NCBI RefSeq assembly: GCF_905220365.1
Contig: NC_061127.1
Span: forward strand, 7,502,001 to 7,566,000
Direction: 5' to 3'
DNA from: Vanessa cardui
Lineage: Eukaryota; Arthropoda; Insecta; Lepidoptera; Nymphalidae
DNA: 64,000 nt
The notes under the pieces are model-generated. The model made no database searches. It had not been told where the DNA came from and saw nothing but the letters and a program-made list of their open reading frames with translations. Of this stretch, positions 43,982 through 57,322 are shown piece by piece; position 1 is the stretch's first letter, and each line of letters starts with the position of its first letter. Both the position numbers and the translations under genes were made by a program.

Positions 43982-44165
43982 TATGACAGGTTTTGTGTTG
44001 ATTTAATGTCATTGTCAACTGATGACGTCTGTTCGCACAATACACAGGTGTTTTTCCCTCTAAAATTAATTCTTTATTAATTTCCCAACAATATATTGAC
44101 TTGCAATCTCGAATCTTCTTTATTTTATGCATATGTCTGTCTCTTCGAAATGAGAATATAATAGA
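43982..44165 (+). repeat. Second copy of unclassified repeat H
   Basis: Diverged relative of 16213-16395: TATGACAGGTTTTGTGTTGA, a TAATTCTTTATTAATTT box and a GAAATGAGAATATAATAGAT end. Confidence 0.45.
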
Positions 44166-44299
44166 TTTTATAAGTATAGCTTTAATTCCGTAATCATTAA
44201 AAAAGCGTGGAATTAATACTTGTTGATTTCCATACGGAATAAATTACGTACATTTGTATATTAACTAACATAACTGTTTTTCTAAATGCTGCTTCTTAA

Positions 44300-44420
44300 C
44301 CGTAGAATCTACTTTCCGAACCGGTGGTATCTTCGGCTAAAATAGTTGTTAAATGACGATTCAAAATTGCTTGTAAAAGCCTACTAAAATAAAGTATATT
44401 TCGATTTTGATTTTGACTGG
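44300..44420 (+). repeat. LINE 3'-end-like repeat C, plus-strand fragment
   Basis: GTAGAATCTACTTTCCGAAC to AATAAAGTATATTTCGATTTTG with a GATTTTGATTTTGA tail; an internal gap removes part of the body. Confidence 0.6.
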
Positions 44421-46304
44421 GCCAAAAATCAGCTCACGCTAATAATATATAAGATGTATTTTTCCATGAGGGGGAGTGGTGTTTTCCTAACAGGCTTTGT
44501 TGCTAGTCTGGTTACGAGCCTCGGGGATTACCTCAATTACCTTATAACCGATAAATGTTTGTTATTTCGATAATTGCCAAATATGATTTTATTTATAAAA
44601 AATATATTCGATATTAATTTACTAAAATAATTGCTTTAATCCGTTAGACTATTAAGCGTCCAAAATATTTGTTTTTATAAAACACTTTCATAGTTTAGCC
44701 ATTTTGAACCAAACATTTACAAACTATACACACAAATATTTCTCGTTTCCTCTCTATTCGTATGTAACGTATCAAAATTTAATTCCGTAATTTAATTAAT
44801 TATTTATAAATATACGTTTAGTGGAAAACAGATTAATAATAATTTACGAATATCATGTTTTAACGAACTAATTTGAACAAAAAAGGTTCATGTTTATTTT
44901 TATGTTTTTTAATAATTATGTATACAGACTTGCTGACTGTTTCGTAAGTAATTATGAGTATATTACTACATGTGTGCACTACAATATTTTATATATCGTC
45001 AATATCTTGATGCAAAAGTCACAATTAAACATAAAAACAATTTCTTGGCATCTTGTGTTATCTAAATTATTGCTATTTCCATAGGAATTTAGTTCAAGTA
45101 AAAAAAACTAACACTCCTACGCAAAAAGTCCTAACATGATTTTTGGCGAAAATGTGATTTTGGTACTTTAATGTATTATGATATAAATACTTTACATCCG
45201 TGAAAACCATATTTTCTTTAAATACCGACGTTTTAACTCGCTACTAGTCTTATCATATTTAAAGTACACCGCATATAGTCCACAACTATAATGCCACGCC
45301 TAGGTTGCAACGATTTGCGTTAATCTGTTAGAGATCGCACTCATTGCTCAGTTCCGACATCGTATAATGTAAAAAGAATTAAATATTACGATATAGGTTC
45401 GACATCAAACGTTGCAACACGGAACTTGCGACTTTATGCTTGGTCGACGTTTGTGGATTATACTAGTCTTGTGACACGAATAAGTTGTAAGTTTTTATTT
45501 TTTATCAATTTTTACTAAAATATGAATTTTTAATCGAATGATTATGATCCTCTTTAACATAAAATCTGTGCTGTGTGCCAAAATAATCACATACTGTATT
45601 TGGCAGCTGATCAATGCAAAGATGAAAGTTAAAATTCGCTCATCTGTAAAATCATAAATTTTGACATACGATTTAATGCACTGGAGGCGTCGAGAGTTTG
45701 TGTTATTACAGTCGATCACCTTAGTTTTTCACAAGCGAAAGAATATTTAAAATCAGCTAAGTTTTGTTTTAGGTTAATGCAATTCAATAATTATTTTTAA
45801 GGTAAACATTGATATATTTTTTTTGTTATGTTTAAGTGACTTAAACAGGGTGGTATTAGCCGCGTTGTGTTGCGTATAATAATTCTTTGAAGCTAATCAT
45901 TTCACGAGCATCAGATTAATTAACGCGTTTAAATTATATATACATAAATAATAATACATAACTATTTCATAGATAATTGTCAAACTATCTGATGCAGTCA
46001 CGTATGGAATTAACAAGCTCAACTGGAACATGTATTCTTTTTGTACACGAATCATATAATAGAAAAAAAACCGTCAAAACCACTTTAACATCGTTAGGAA
46101 TTTCGTATGAGCACTTTTGAATATCGAATAAAATTGATAAAATAAAAAAGGCAGAATAAAAAGTAATAACTCTGAATATTACACGTTTCATTTTTATACG
46201 GCTGTACTCTTGTAGCTTGAAGCTTGTGCACTTTTTTAATTTTTATTTCACTAACATATTTGAAGTGTTTTATTACGTTTGTTAGTGACTGAGAGGACAT
46301 TTGA
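44421..46304. other. No recognised gene
   Basis: AT-rich. Several short frames exist, none with a domain. Confidence 0.3.
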
Positions 46305-46758
46305 GAGATTGCCCACCAGTTAGAACAGTGGTGTCAAGCAACACTGAACTTTGCTTAATTAGTTTATGTTTATAATTCATCTCAAAACATTTTAAGATAA
46401 TCTGCATACGTGATGTGAAAATTAATAAATAGTGTATTCACCAGAGCCGAAATGGACCAATGGTTAGAACGCGTGTATCTTAACCGATGATTGCGGGTTG
46501 AAATACAGGCAAGCACCACTGAATATTCATGTGATTAATTTGTGTTTATAATTCATCTCGTGCTCGGCGGTGGAGAAAAACATCGCGAGGAAACCTACGT
46601 GTGTATAATTTTGTAAAAATTCTGCCACATATGAATTCCATACCAACCCGCATTGGAACAGAGTGGTGGAATATGTTCCAAACCTTATCCTCAAAAAGAG
46701 AGAGGAGGCTTAGCCCAGCAGTGGGAAATTTACAGTCTGTTGTTATTGTATTCACCAA
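46305..46758 (+). mobile_element. Two adjacent Metulj-type SINEs, old and young
   Basis: 46305-46425 is a worn copy (GTTTATAATTCATCTC then AAAACAT). 46444-46747 is a good copy flanked by a perfect 11-bp repeat, TGTATTCACCA, at 46433-46443 and 46748-46758. Confidence 0.82.
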
Positions 46759-48783
46759 ACTCTTTAAGATCAGAGTGATAAAACGAGGATTAAATGTTTT
46801 ACTCTATAATTAGAATCTTTAATAAGAAGTCATTAAGTTAGCAGACCAATATACTACGTAAGATTTTACGTTAATGATATTATAAATTTAAGTGCAATTT
46901 AATTATTATCGTAGCTTTAAATATCCTTAATGTGTCTCAACCACCTTTTACGTCATCAGTTTCTAGCGGCGACGTAATTTACTAAACCTTCTAATTATAT
47001 TAGACACGATACATTATATAGTTACTGAGTGTAAATTATAAATTGAGATAGTGATGGTACGATTTTAAGTTAGTATAGAAGTATTGTTTCTCGCTGGAAA
47101 TAAGCACTACGCGTTGCCCCCATGTGAAGTGGGGGGGAGGATATGTGGGATTCGCCGGTGCCCAAGACGTAATATAGAAGTGCCTATTTTAATTTAATTT
47201 TTACACATTTTTTTAAAGGAAATACGAAGAGTAAAAGACAAATTTCGATCTTAAAAATTTTTCGTATATCATAAAAAAAAAATTGTACAAAAAACCAAAT
47301 AAGAATTTCTATAACAGGAAATGTAATGCTTCGACAAAATTCCGACATTTCATTCCGTGTAACATTTTACCAAATTAAAAATGTAACTGTTATTTTCTAA
47401 GAAAGTCATTATCTGGATTGTATAGGATGTATTGAATATCTCTGTGTCTTATTACGTACTCTAAAGGTCTATTTATGTTAAGCTGCCGAGCCCTTTCAAG
47501 ACGAACAAATGGTCGCTATTTAGCCTTTCCTTTTCAGACCTTTCCTGTCAGTAGTTAGGCGCACTCCAAGCGCTTTACGGTGGATTATTTGAGACCTTTG
47601 TATACGGAAAATGTGAGGCGACTAGCTTTAATAGGTAAGATGTTCGACTTTGACGGGTTAATGAGCTATGTGAGTATACTGTTAGCTTTTATATAACGTA
47701 ATAACCCTCGGTTCTAATTGGATATTATGTATTTATGTCACATTGCGATACTTAAAACTGTGACATTATAATTATGCCTTATTTATTAATATTATTTCAA
47801 AGGTGCTTAAACTTCTTTAAAAATAAACATGTATCTTTTCTACATATCTTTTAGGGTTAGCTTATTATAACTCTCTTAATGGTAACCGAATTAATTCTCA
47901 TATAACGAATTATTTGAGTGTTTTATAGACATAATATTAGTTCTTAGTCAATTAAACAAAATATTTATAATATTGTTCTTTACGTCATTTCAATGAATAT
48001 CTTAGTTTATACCTTTGTTTCAAAATAACTCCGCAAGCAAATAATAAGCAAGTACTACTCAATTTGTATCAGGAGTTTTTAGAACCCAATACTTTTAGCG
48101 AACGTTCTCAAGTTCTAGTCTTACTGATATTAGCGTAAACAAGGCTTTAATTTTCATGATTCACACATAACAAATAATCTGATCACAGGTCTCGTCAGTA
48201 ACATTTGAACATAATTCCAGACAGCAAGCAGCTTTTAATTTGTGCTCATTGCCAAGTCACTATAATTATAGTATAAAGAAAAATATTGATAGAATTACTA
48301 AATTTTGATTTCTAACTATATAATAATTTGAAAAGGACTTGGCTATTATGAGATCTCATAACTTTTTGCTATGGAAAGACTGCAGCGAGAGGCTTGGCAT
48401 TTTTTTTACATTTAATGTTTTTGGTGGGATTTGTTTTATTTCATTCGTTTTCACTATAGATTAGTCATGGTAGGCAATGAAGTATATGAAATGTATTATG
48501 TACATGAATTCTCAGATTGACAAATTACTTATAAATTATTCTATTGTGTTTCCAATCAACATTGATTGTGATTAATTGTCAATTTGATCGTTGACCTTTA
48601 ATTTCGGATTGTTACAAGAAAGATAAATAATATAAGGAAATTAGTTTTTTTTTTTCATTAAATTGATTAAAACTATTTAATAAAAAACAATAAGCCAGAT
48701 TTTAAGTATGAATCCAATAGAACTTTATTAGTATAGATGCGTATACAAATCCCCGTACAGTATTAAAATATATGAATCATAAG
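46759..48783. other. No recognised gene
   Basis: AT-rich. At about 47105-47170 a GC-rich piece (GTGGGATTCGCCGGTGCCCA) recalls 11060-11090. No coding signal. Confidence 0.35.
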
Positions 48784-48970
48784 ATGAAGATTGCGCGTAC
48801 GAATCCTTGTGTGTACCAATGTTATTTAATGATTTTAATTTGTGTTTATAATTCATTGCCTGCTTAGATATAAAGAAAAACATCCTGAAGACTACCCGTG
48901 CCAACTAACCCGTATTGGAGTAACGCAGTCGAATAATCTCTTCTTAGAGGACAGTGAACTTTTTACCCAA
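48784..48970 (+). mobile_element. Old Metulj-type SINE
   Basis: It is recognised by AATTTGTGTTTATAATTCAT, AAAGAAAAACATCCTGAAGA and CCAACTAACCCGTATTGGAG in the right order, with large losses. Confidence 0.55.
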
Positions 48971-49042
48971 GTATTAGTTAAGGTCAATGTACTACTGTGA
49001 TGAAAATTTATATTACTTCATAAGTTAAATTCAACAATAATA

Positions 49043-50842
49043 TTAAGGGGACTACATGAGCTAAATGCAAGTTTTAAAATGCCAAAAAGTATATAATCCA
49101 ATGCAATAAACCAAATAAAAAAAAATTATGTTAATCTTCAGGATACATGCTAGTTTTTATTTGTTATGAAAACATGATGTAATTAATTTGGTGCGATAGA
49201 AAAAAATCGCAGTTACCTCAAAAAAAGTCTTTTTTTGTTTTTTAACTAAATATACCTTCAATAATTTTGGTCTTTTGTCAGATTATTCTCCAAACAATAT
49301 ACTAAAAATTTAGTGTCTTAATTATTTAGTAAAATCAATAGATTTTTTTTAATCAGATTTTCTTATTTTCGACCAAAATGCGTAAGTATGTGTGCGTGAG
49401 CGCCTCGTACAGACACTGCCGGCCGAGGCCTGTTGCTATACAGACGTGTCGCTCTTTTCACCGCATCGTTGCGAATAAAATCTCGTAGATTTTATTTTTG
49501 TGTAATTTTAATTGTAAATTAATTGTCGAATATTACTCTTTTTTGTAAATAAATATATTAAGTTAAAATAGTCTAGTTGTAGTTAGCCATTTATTTTTTT
49601 ATTAAGTTATTTTTTATAAAGTTTAATTTTGTTGTTGTTGAAACGTTCATATAAATTAAAAAGCCGAACATATGAAAGATAATATGAAAAGGTAAGAGTA
49701 TTTAATTAGTAAACATATATATATATATTTATCAATTTTGTTTATAATAGGAAATATAGTTATGTATGGATTAAGTTTACTTAATAATAAAAAAATAAAT
49801 AAATACAAATTAGCACATCACATGAATATTTAGTGGTGCTTGCCTGGGTTTGAACCCGCAATAAGATGCGCGCGTTCTACCCACTGGGCCATCTTGAAAT
49901 ATGTAATTGTTGTGAACCAAAGAACTAAAATATTTAGAAGTGTCATATACGTAATTCAATATTTTTTATAGATTGGAAATAGTATCAATTGAAAAATTTC
50001 AGCTCGTAGCTTCAGAGAAAGTGGGTGAAATATTGATTGCAACTATCCAAGATATTTTAATAACGAACGACGACGAACGAATAATTTAAAAAAAGATTTT
50101 AATAAAAAAATTGAAACGAAATTTATTTGTTTTTTTTTGTTATACCAAAAATAAATAAAAATATTTGAATTTAATTGAATCAGTTTTATTTCAAATATCA
50201 GTCAAAAACAATACAAATAATTCTAATATCCAAACTATTTTTATGAGATTTATGACTAAACCCATTGTGATATTATTTTTATAGTAACTTTTTGATGCTG
50301 ACTTTTTTAACTTAATTTTTTTTCTTTGTGTACCGATATTAGTAAAACGAACAAACTCTACGCTTTTTGTCAGTGTACAAATTACGAACAGTTCCAATTT
50401 TATTTAATAAATCGATTAACAAACTTATAAAATTTAAAAATAGGTACGATTTAATATTTAGTATTACAACTAATTGAGATACAGTAAAAATTAAAGAAAA
50501 AAAATGTTTAAATTAACTATTTTTTGTACATAAAATAATAATAATTTAAGTTTAATTAATTCAGTTTAATTTTTTAAATGACACAAAGAAATTAAAATAA
50601 TTCTGTTGTCCTGTCTTTTTTTATTAAATCTATGATTGATAGAATTGATAGAATTGACTTCTTCTTCGCTTTCGCTCGGTGCGGCGCGCGGCGGTTCGGC
50701 GCCATCTATTTTAATATTAATATTCAGGCGTAACCTCGCCGCCTCGCTAAGCGTAGTGCGCGCGGGGACATGCCGTTTTTGTCGTTAGTGTAAGTGTGTG
50801 CGCGTGATTCTCAAGGGCAATTAGCTCCTGTAGTCCCCTTAA
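49043..50842. mobile_element. TTAA-flanked inverted-repeat element (1792 bp), piggyBac-like, non-autonomous
   Basis: Element 49047-50838. The left end GGGGACTACATGAGCTAAAT and the right end read inward GGGGACTACAGGAGCTAATT agree at 18 of the first 20 positions, and TGC follows at both ends. TTAA stands at both sides (49043-49046 and 50839-50842), the target of piggyBac-type transposons. GC-rich blocks lie inside both ends (about 49380-49470 and 50660-50810) around an AT-rich middle. No transposase-like frame exists. A SINE fragment at 49798-49896 is nested. The ends start GGGG rather than the CCC common in piggyBac, so the superfamily call is tentative. Confidence 0.7.
49798..49896 (-). mobile_element. 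Metulj-type SINE fragment inside the TTAA element
   Basis: The minus-strand head part: TGGCCCAGTGGGTAGAACGC at about 49870-49890, B box GGGTTCAAACCC at about 49846-49857, and the start of the body. Confidence 0.7.
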
Positions 50843-53800
50843 TATAAAAGATCGAACACGAATTTACGAACGAACGAACTTAATGCTTTCATTTATAATC
50901 ATCAAGTTGAATTTCAATGAACGAATGAAATTCAAATATTATTTGCAAACGTAATTGTTCACCAATACCAAAGATTGTTTGTTCGAATCAGGAGCATTGT
51001 ATTGGTTGCATTACGTAAATATGAGATTGTTTACTGAATTTCGAAGACCTTGGTGCAAATGCAATTCTATTTGTATTTTGTAAACGAGATATAATAAGCG
51101 TTGAGGGAATATTGTTATTCACTGAGTATATAGTTGTTGCCAGATTTATAAAAAACTTGCTGAATACGCGGCTTTTTTTTAAACATATAGCATTTATAGG
51201 CATATCATCCAACTCCACCTCTTCATTTCACGAAAAAAGAATCATATGTCCATAACTGAATTCAAATTAAGAACACATCGAATTTCATAGTTTCAGCAGT
51301 TTAAGCCTGAAAAAGTAATAGACAGAGTTACTTTCACAATTAAAATACTAGTAAGAATTTGGAATACTGCTGTACATTAATATTTTGTACGTGTGTATTG
51401 CAGTTTAGAGGATAAATAAGTTGATACAAAGAATTTCGGATCCTATGATTTGCAGTGCATTGACGGTACAATTATTTTCACAGATGTTCTTTTTTTAATT
51501 TTATTTTGATAAACAGAGTTGTAATTCAAGCAATGTGATTTTTATCGGTGTATTCTATAAATTTTATAATTATTATAGTCAATGTCACATATAAAATTCT
51601 GATATTTCTGGTGAGATTCGATTTCTTGTTACAGAATAGCCCTAAAGGCGCCCAATCTGCGAATCTAACTCCTCAGTAGGAACAAATAAGTAAATACTGA
51701 CATCATAACAGACATAAAGGTAAACTAAGATTTCTAGAAGATGACGACTGAAGGAATTTCGTAATCGAAAGTAAGACTTTAACTAGCCAGCAACTCTGTG
51801 TGTCTATTTTTGCTCTTTGACGGTCGAACTGACTCAAATTTGATGAAACTTGTTATAAATATAAAGCAAGCTTGAACTTCAAGGAAGGATAAATTGTATG
51901 CCTAACATTGGAATGACCATTCTCTAAAACGCAAGTGAAACTACAAAAAAATATTTTTCTTACGTACAAGTGTTAATTGATTACTTAACGTCAACTCTAT
52001 GCCAACTCCTCAACAAAATTACCGAAGATTATGCCTAGGGAGTCAAGCACAAATCCCTATATGACTGGTATAAGTAAATTTTAAATTCTATATATTTTAG
52101 TACCTTCTAATCAATAGCAATTCTATCAAGGGTAAACTACAATTCATTGACATAGCGAAATTGTTTTAATTCTAATTTGATGAAGTTTTATACCATATAA
52201 ATAAATTTTATACACAAAAATGTATATATATAAATGTAAATATATAATATTTGTATAATTTATCATAGCGGAAATATTTGGAACGTTAAAGCTGGTAAAG
52301 AACATTAAAACAAACTCGGGGACGAATCAAGTTACAAAGTTACAGGGAATGTCAGAGATACTATTCTGCAGCATTCATTTCAACAAATTCTCATGGAGAT
52401 ACAAATCTTTAAACTTAAACAAACATTAAGAACTTCCTCAGTTGTATGACTTCAGTAAAGCTTCAAGGAATATCTACAAGAGCATAACATTATGATTTAT
52501 GTCATGTTGTTAAAATATATGTTATACTCGTTATCCCTCTTATTTACCTTCCCATAGTCCTTTTCTTAACACCCTACGTACATAAAATAATATGTTCGTT
52601 CAGTGGTGAAAACATAAAACTCACTTTCCTGCTATATTATTAGGATTCAGAATGGAACGAAATATCGTGTTAAATTAACCTGGCGTATCTTTCTTTCACC
52701 CCAATGTTAATAGTGTTTTGTAAGTAGTCGTTCAAACTGACTGGATAACGTAGTGGACGATCAGTCCTATAATAATATTTTTACACAAAAAAAAAATTAA
52801 CAATTATGAAAATATCAATAAGCAAACGTATTCTATGTTGAGGGTTTTAATTTTGACGTCAATGATTTAAAATAGAAAAAACAAACCGATAGGTAATGAG
52901 GTATATTTTAAATTAACCTTTAGCAACCAAACTTTAGCCAGATGGCATAGCGGCTACGTCGGGTAACTCATTACCTCAGGCTGAAAAACCTAGCTAGCTA
53001 CAAGATTTGTGGGTGTATTTTGTATTTGTGTATTGCTTTGTAACTTTACAAGGATCAGTTAATGATTATACGATCAAATTTTAGATAAAATTCTAAATAC
53101 TGGAAGTTTCAGCAATTTTTTTTTCAGAAAAAAAAATAATCCGCCCTAAATAAAGCTGTTCTTGCGCCTCTTTGGTAAAATTAAATTCCTTTATTTTTGG
53201 CTCAGGAGTGTGAAATAATAGAGAGCACGTGTTTGTTTACACTTTGGTACTGTAAGATCTTTTGGTCTATGACCGCTACTGGTCATAGGTCAAGGCACAT
53301 CACTGAGATTATCAGATGTTATTTTCAAACTATTGGCTACTTTACATACACATATATAGGTTCTCAACCTTTGGACGTCCTCTCTAAAGATTTTTAAAAC
53401 TCGTTCTTAACTGGAGATCTTGTCTACCCCATCGGTTATCAGTTAAGTGAGTCTACTGACACAAAGGCGTGCGTCATTGAAATATGAAAGTTGCTTGAGT
53501 AATTTAAAGTTATATTCGTTATATCTTTATAATACATGTAAAACTGATTCGTATGCTTCGACGGGAAATGGATTTCTTTTGCTGCTATCACAGCTCTATT
53601 GTGTGGGCGTGACGTATCGTTATACTACATTCGTAGCTATTTACAATATTAATAAAAAAAAAAAGATTTTTCGTAACGAAACTGTTATTATTTATTTTAT
53701 TCGTCCATATTTATTTAATACAAAAACATCGAGTTTTTTGTATCTACCGAGCATTCAGGGACACCTCAATTTTTTTATTTATGAAACTGGATATATGTAT

Positions 53801-54519
53801 TCATATTTTTTCAAATAATTTTATTTCAATATATTTCTTATTTTTAATATAAATATTTCAAAAAGGAGGTAATCGCAAAAGTTATCCGTATTTTTAGCAG
53901 GATCATATGTATTAAAAAAAGGGTACGTTCAAGTTATACAGAGCCGTATAGCAAATGCTAAACAAATAACCTTCGTTGTGAAGGTATCGGGTCAACAGCG
54001 GCGATGTGGCCTCATTCGTTTCAGTCAGCCAGGTAAACCCATTAATATGTCTCCAACCCAGTCGCGATTGCCGTAAGATTTAGTGACGACCCTTGAGCCG
54101 GAGGGAAACACTCATGTTGAGAGTTTTATGAAGATAAGAATAAAAATAAATCGAAATAGCATCTAAGGAAAAAAAGAGACATATCGATCACCCACTTGGC
54201 ACGATATATTAAATAATAATTAAATGACAACAAAAATGATATTGAAAATGTCATGTGTTAAAAAACTATACTTGAAAACTTCATGCAATAAAAAATATTG
54301 GGAAAGGAAAGAGAAGGAAAGCCTGGATGCATAATACTTTTCCTTACGTAACGATTTCTGTCAGTTCAAAGTTACTGTAAGCCGTGTAAAGAACTTTGCC
54401 AAAAAAAACAATTACACAAGAAAGTCACCAAATAATAAATATTAAGAAAAAAATAAATACCAAAAACTATTTATTTTCTTAAAGAATATTTATATGTTTA
54501 GTTTATAGAAAGTGTTATA
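50843..54519. other. Long AT-rich stretch without a supported gene
   Basis: About 51790-51905 holds a worn piece of a repeat with CAAATTTGATGAAACTTGTT, also seen at 60775-60950, 62215-62400 and 62870-63070. About 52935-52960 has a tRNA-A-box-like TGGCATAGCGG with no B box. The frames at 53197-53818 have no domain. Confidence 0.35.
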
Positions 54520-55000
54520 ATCATATAGTATAAAACAACGTTGCTTACCGCTGTCTCTCCCTATCTAGGTATGCTTAGATCTTTAAAATTACACAACGGA
54601 TTTTCATGTGTTTTTCTTTTAATAAATAGAGGGAAGTTTTGATATATTAATAGAAGTGTCTTATGTGTTGTCGCAAATAAACAAATTATGTAGTATATTT
54701 AGTATCAAATCAAATTAAAATAAACTTTATTAAAATATTTTCTAAAATGACGATTCAATAGTGCTTGTAAAAGAAATTAAGTGAAGCTACCACCGGTTCG
54801 GAAAGTAGATTCTACCGAGAAGAACCAGCAAGAAATTCTGTAGTTACTCTTTTTTAACATTTAAAAAATACAAAGTCATGTTAGTTAAATACAATTATTT
54901 AAATTAAAATATCCTGCTTGGAAGTCAACAGGTATTAACTCCACACTTTTTTATCATCTATAATATCAGTATCGCAACGCTACGGGCGGATCGCTAGTTC
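54520..55000 (+). mobile_element. Helitron-like element split by repeat C
   Basis: The left part, 54520-54716, stops at TTTAGTATC. The right part, 54968-55000, resumes AGTATCGCAACGC and ends GGATCGCTAG|T. Between them repeat C (54717-54967, minus) is flanked by AGTATC (54711-54716 and 54968-54973), a 6-bp target duplication. Confidence 0.65.
54717..54967 (-). mobile_element. Repeat C (LINE 3' end) nested in Helitron-like element
   Basis: The minus strand ends AATAAAGTTTATTTTAATTTG. It has the same body as 29423-29700, with a small internal rearrangement near 54740-54780. The flanking AGTATC repeats support retroposition. Confidence 0.7.
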
Positions 55001-57322
55001 TATTATAATTTAAACTTTCATTCTTCATTTGGTTACAAAACCGCCGTCATTATAATAAAACATTTAGTTCAGAATAGGCTTTACTCACCGGATCATTATG
55101 TTAATGGGTAAACTTAAATGTTAAAACCAAAATACTGAAACACAAAGGAGTGATTCTGAAGTTTTACTCTAACTAATTTAATTATTTATTTTACTAATTG
55201 AGGTCAGGTTGAGTCAGACTTCATTAACCTTTGTTTCGGAGTATCGAACTATCCAACCACACAAAGTATTCGATTTAACAATTTAAATTGAGTCTAGTAT
55301 TATTAAGAGTAGGCTCTACATATTTTTTAGGTTTATTTTCCAAATATGCATTTTAAAGTAGAAGTTCTGATATATTCTAACATTAATGATTATTTAGTTG
55401 TATATCAAAATATTTATTGATTGTATTTTAATTTTATTTTTATTCAGAGTATTTCGATATTATTTATTAAATACTTATTAATAGTGCAACAGACATAATT
55501 TCTTATGTTCTCAATATATTATATACATATTTAGATTTACATAAATATAAGGTTGATGTGGATCCATAAAAAAATCACGGATTAAATTTTTTATAGTAGC
55601 CCAATTCGGACTATTGCTAAACATATAAGATGCTTACATAATGTTATGACTTAATATATTAATTTAATAAACTATATTAGTTTTATATGCATTGTAGTTA
55701 TGTTAATTTTTATTGTAATTTTAAATTTATAGTATTAAGTGAAATAAAATCATATTTAATTAATTACCAAATAATTATTATTAGTAGTAGGGATATGATA
55801 ATATATTATATGTTAAATATATTTATATAATGATCATTATCAATATAATATAAAAGTTAAAACAAGATTATATATGATGTAAATATTAGCGTAGCGTTTT
55901 TGTAATTGTCTCATGAATTATATGTGCTGAGGAGAGGGAAAACGGGTATAAGGGGTAATATTTAGTAATGATAATAAATAAGCAAAAGTGGTAAGGATTA
56001 TGTCAGAATTACATAATAATTACACAATACATAATCCCAGGAAGTTTTTACAATTTTCCAATGTGTAACTCAAGCCTTGAACAGATTTTAGCGCGTGATT
56101 TAAAATCGAATTAATATCGACGTCTCGTCAACTGTCATATTTTGACATATCTGTATTAAAGCATCGTGGTCGAGAACTGTAAACCAACAACCCAACATTG
56201 GCCAAACATTAGAACATATACATTATACAGATTGTAAGTATTGTTTTTCTCAATTCGTGTTCAAAAATGATATTTTAAAAAAGGAATACCGTACACGACG
56301 TAGTATAGACATTATTGTATCATGCGATCAACGTAGTGTTTGAACATGCCGGGGAGCTCGGCTGGCGGTTTCATTCGGAAAGTCAATATTGATCCGAAGT
56401 GGCGATGTTTCATAGTGTGATTGCATTGCAAATAGTCTGTTATCTGCATATTGAATGGAGTCTAATGGGTTGCGTTTGGGTATCCCACAAAGCATGCTTC
56501 AAAACTTAGAATACTAAAATTGTATACGTTGAATTTGTCATTATTTAATTTTTATTTTACTACATTGTTTTATGCAAAGGTAAATGATATTGATTGCCTG
56601 AAAATATCATATTATTATCTTCAACTCAAATATATTATGGTTTATGAAAACCTTTGTAATCTGGATCATCGTTAGTTGATTTACAATAATTAATTTGGAT
56701 TTAAAATCGGAGCCCTTGCTATGAATTTATTTTAAAAATCAACATGAAATGTTTTTAATAAAGTTAATGAAAATTTAAAGCTGATACTTGCTTACTGCTA
56801 CATTTTCACAATTATTGTCTGCAAAATTATTATTTTCAATGTAGGTACAAAAGCGAATTTTAGTAGTAAAAGGACTCGACATTTTTCATTTAAAAAATGT
56901 TTGTCGGAGTCTTTATAGTTCGTATAATTTGGATAATTTTAGAACAACTATAAAAATATAAAATAAATATTAATATTTATGTTTCTTATACATAATACTA
57001 TTTTGGTGTAAGGTGAATTTAATTTTTTTTATCATACCAATATTTACAAAAGCAAAAACCTCTGAATATTTTTACATGAAAACTATACCATTATATTCAG
57101 CGTATTTCAAAGATTTTTAACTAAACATTATTATACAATATAATTCAACGTATAACGTAGCCACAGCCACAAAAACGCGTGGCCGGGTCTGCTGAAATAC
57201 ACGCACAATATATTAAATAAATATATTTATATAGTAATAGTTAAAGGCACTTGAAATAGGTGAATTTGACATGACACGAAACGATTATATACTCTTTGAT
57301 ACAATAAAAAACATATTTCATT
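55001..57322. other. AT-rich region upstream of the TTLL1-like gene
   Basis: I see no repeat family and no upstream exon I can support. A GC-richer piece at about 56335-56420 (GCCGGGGAGCTCGGCTGGCG) could be regulatory or an old element. No clear core promoter can be named. Confidence 0.3.
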
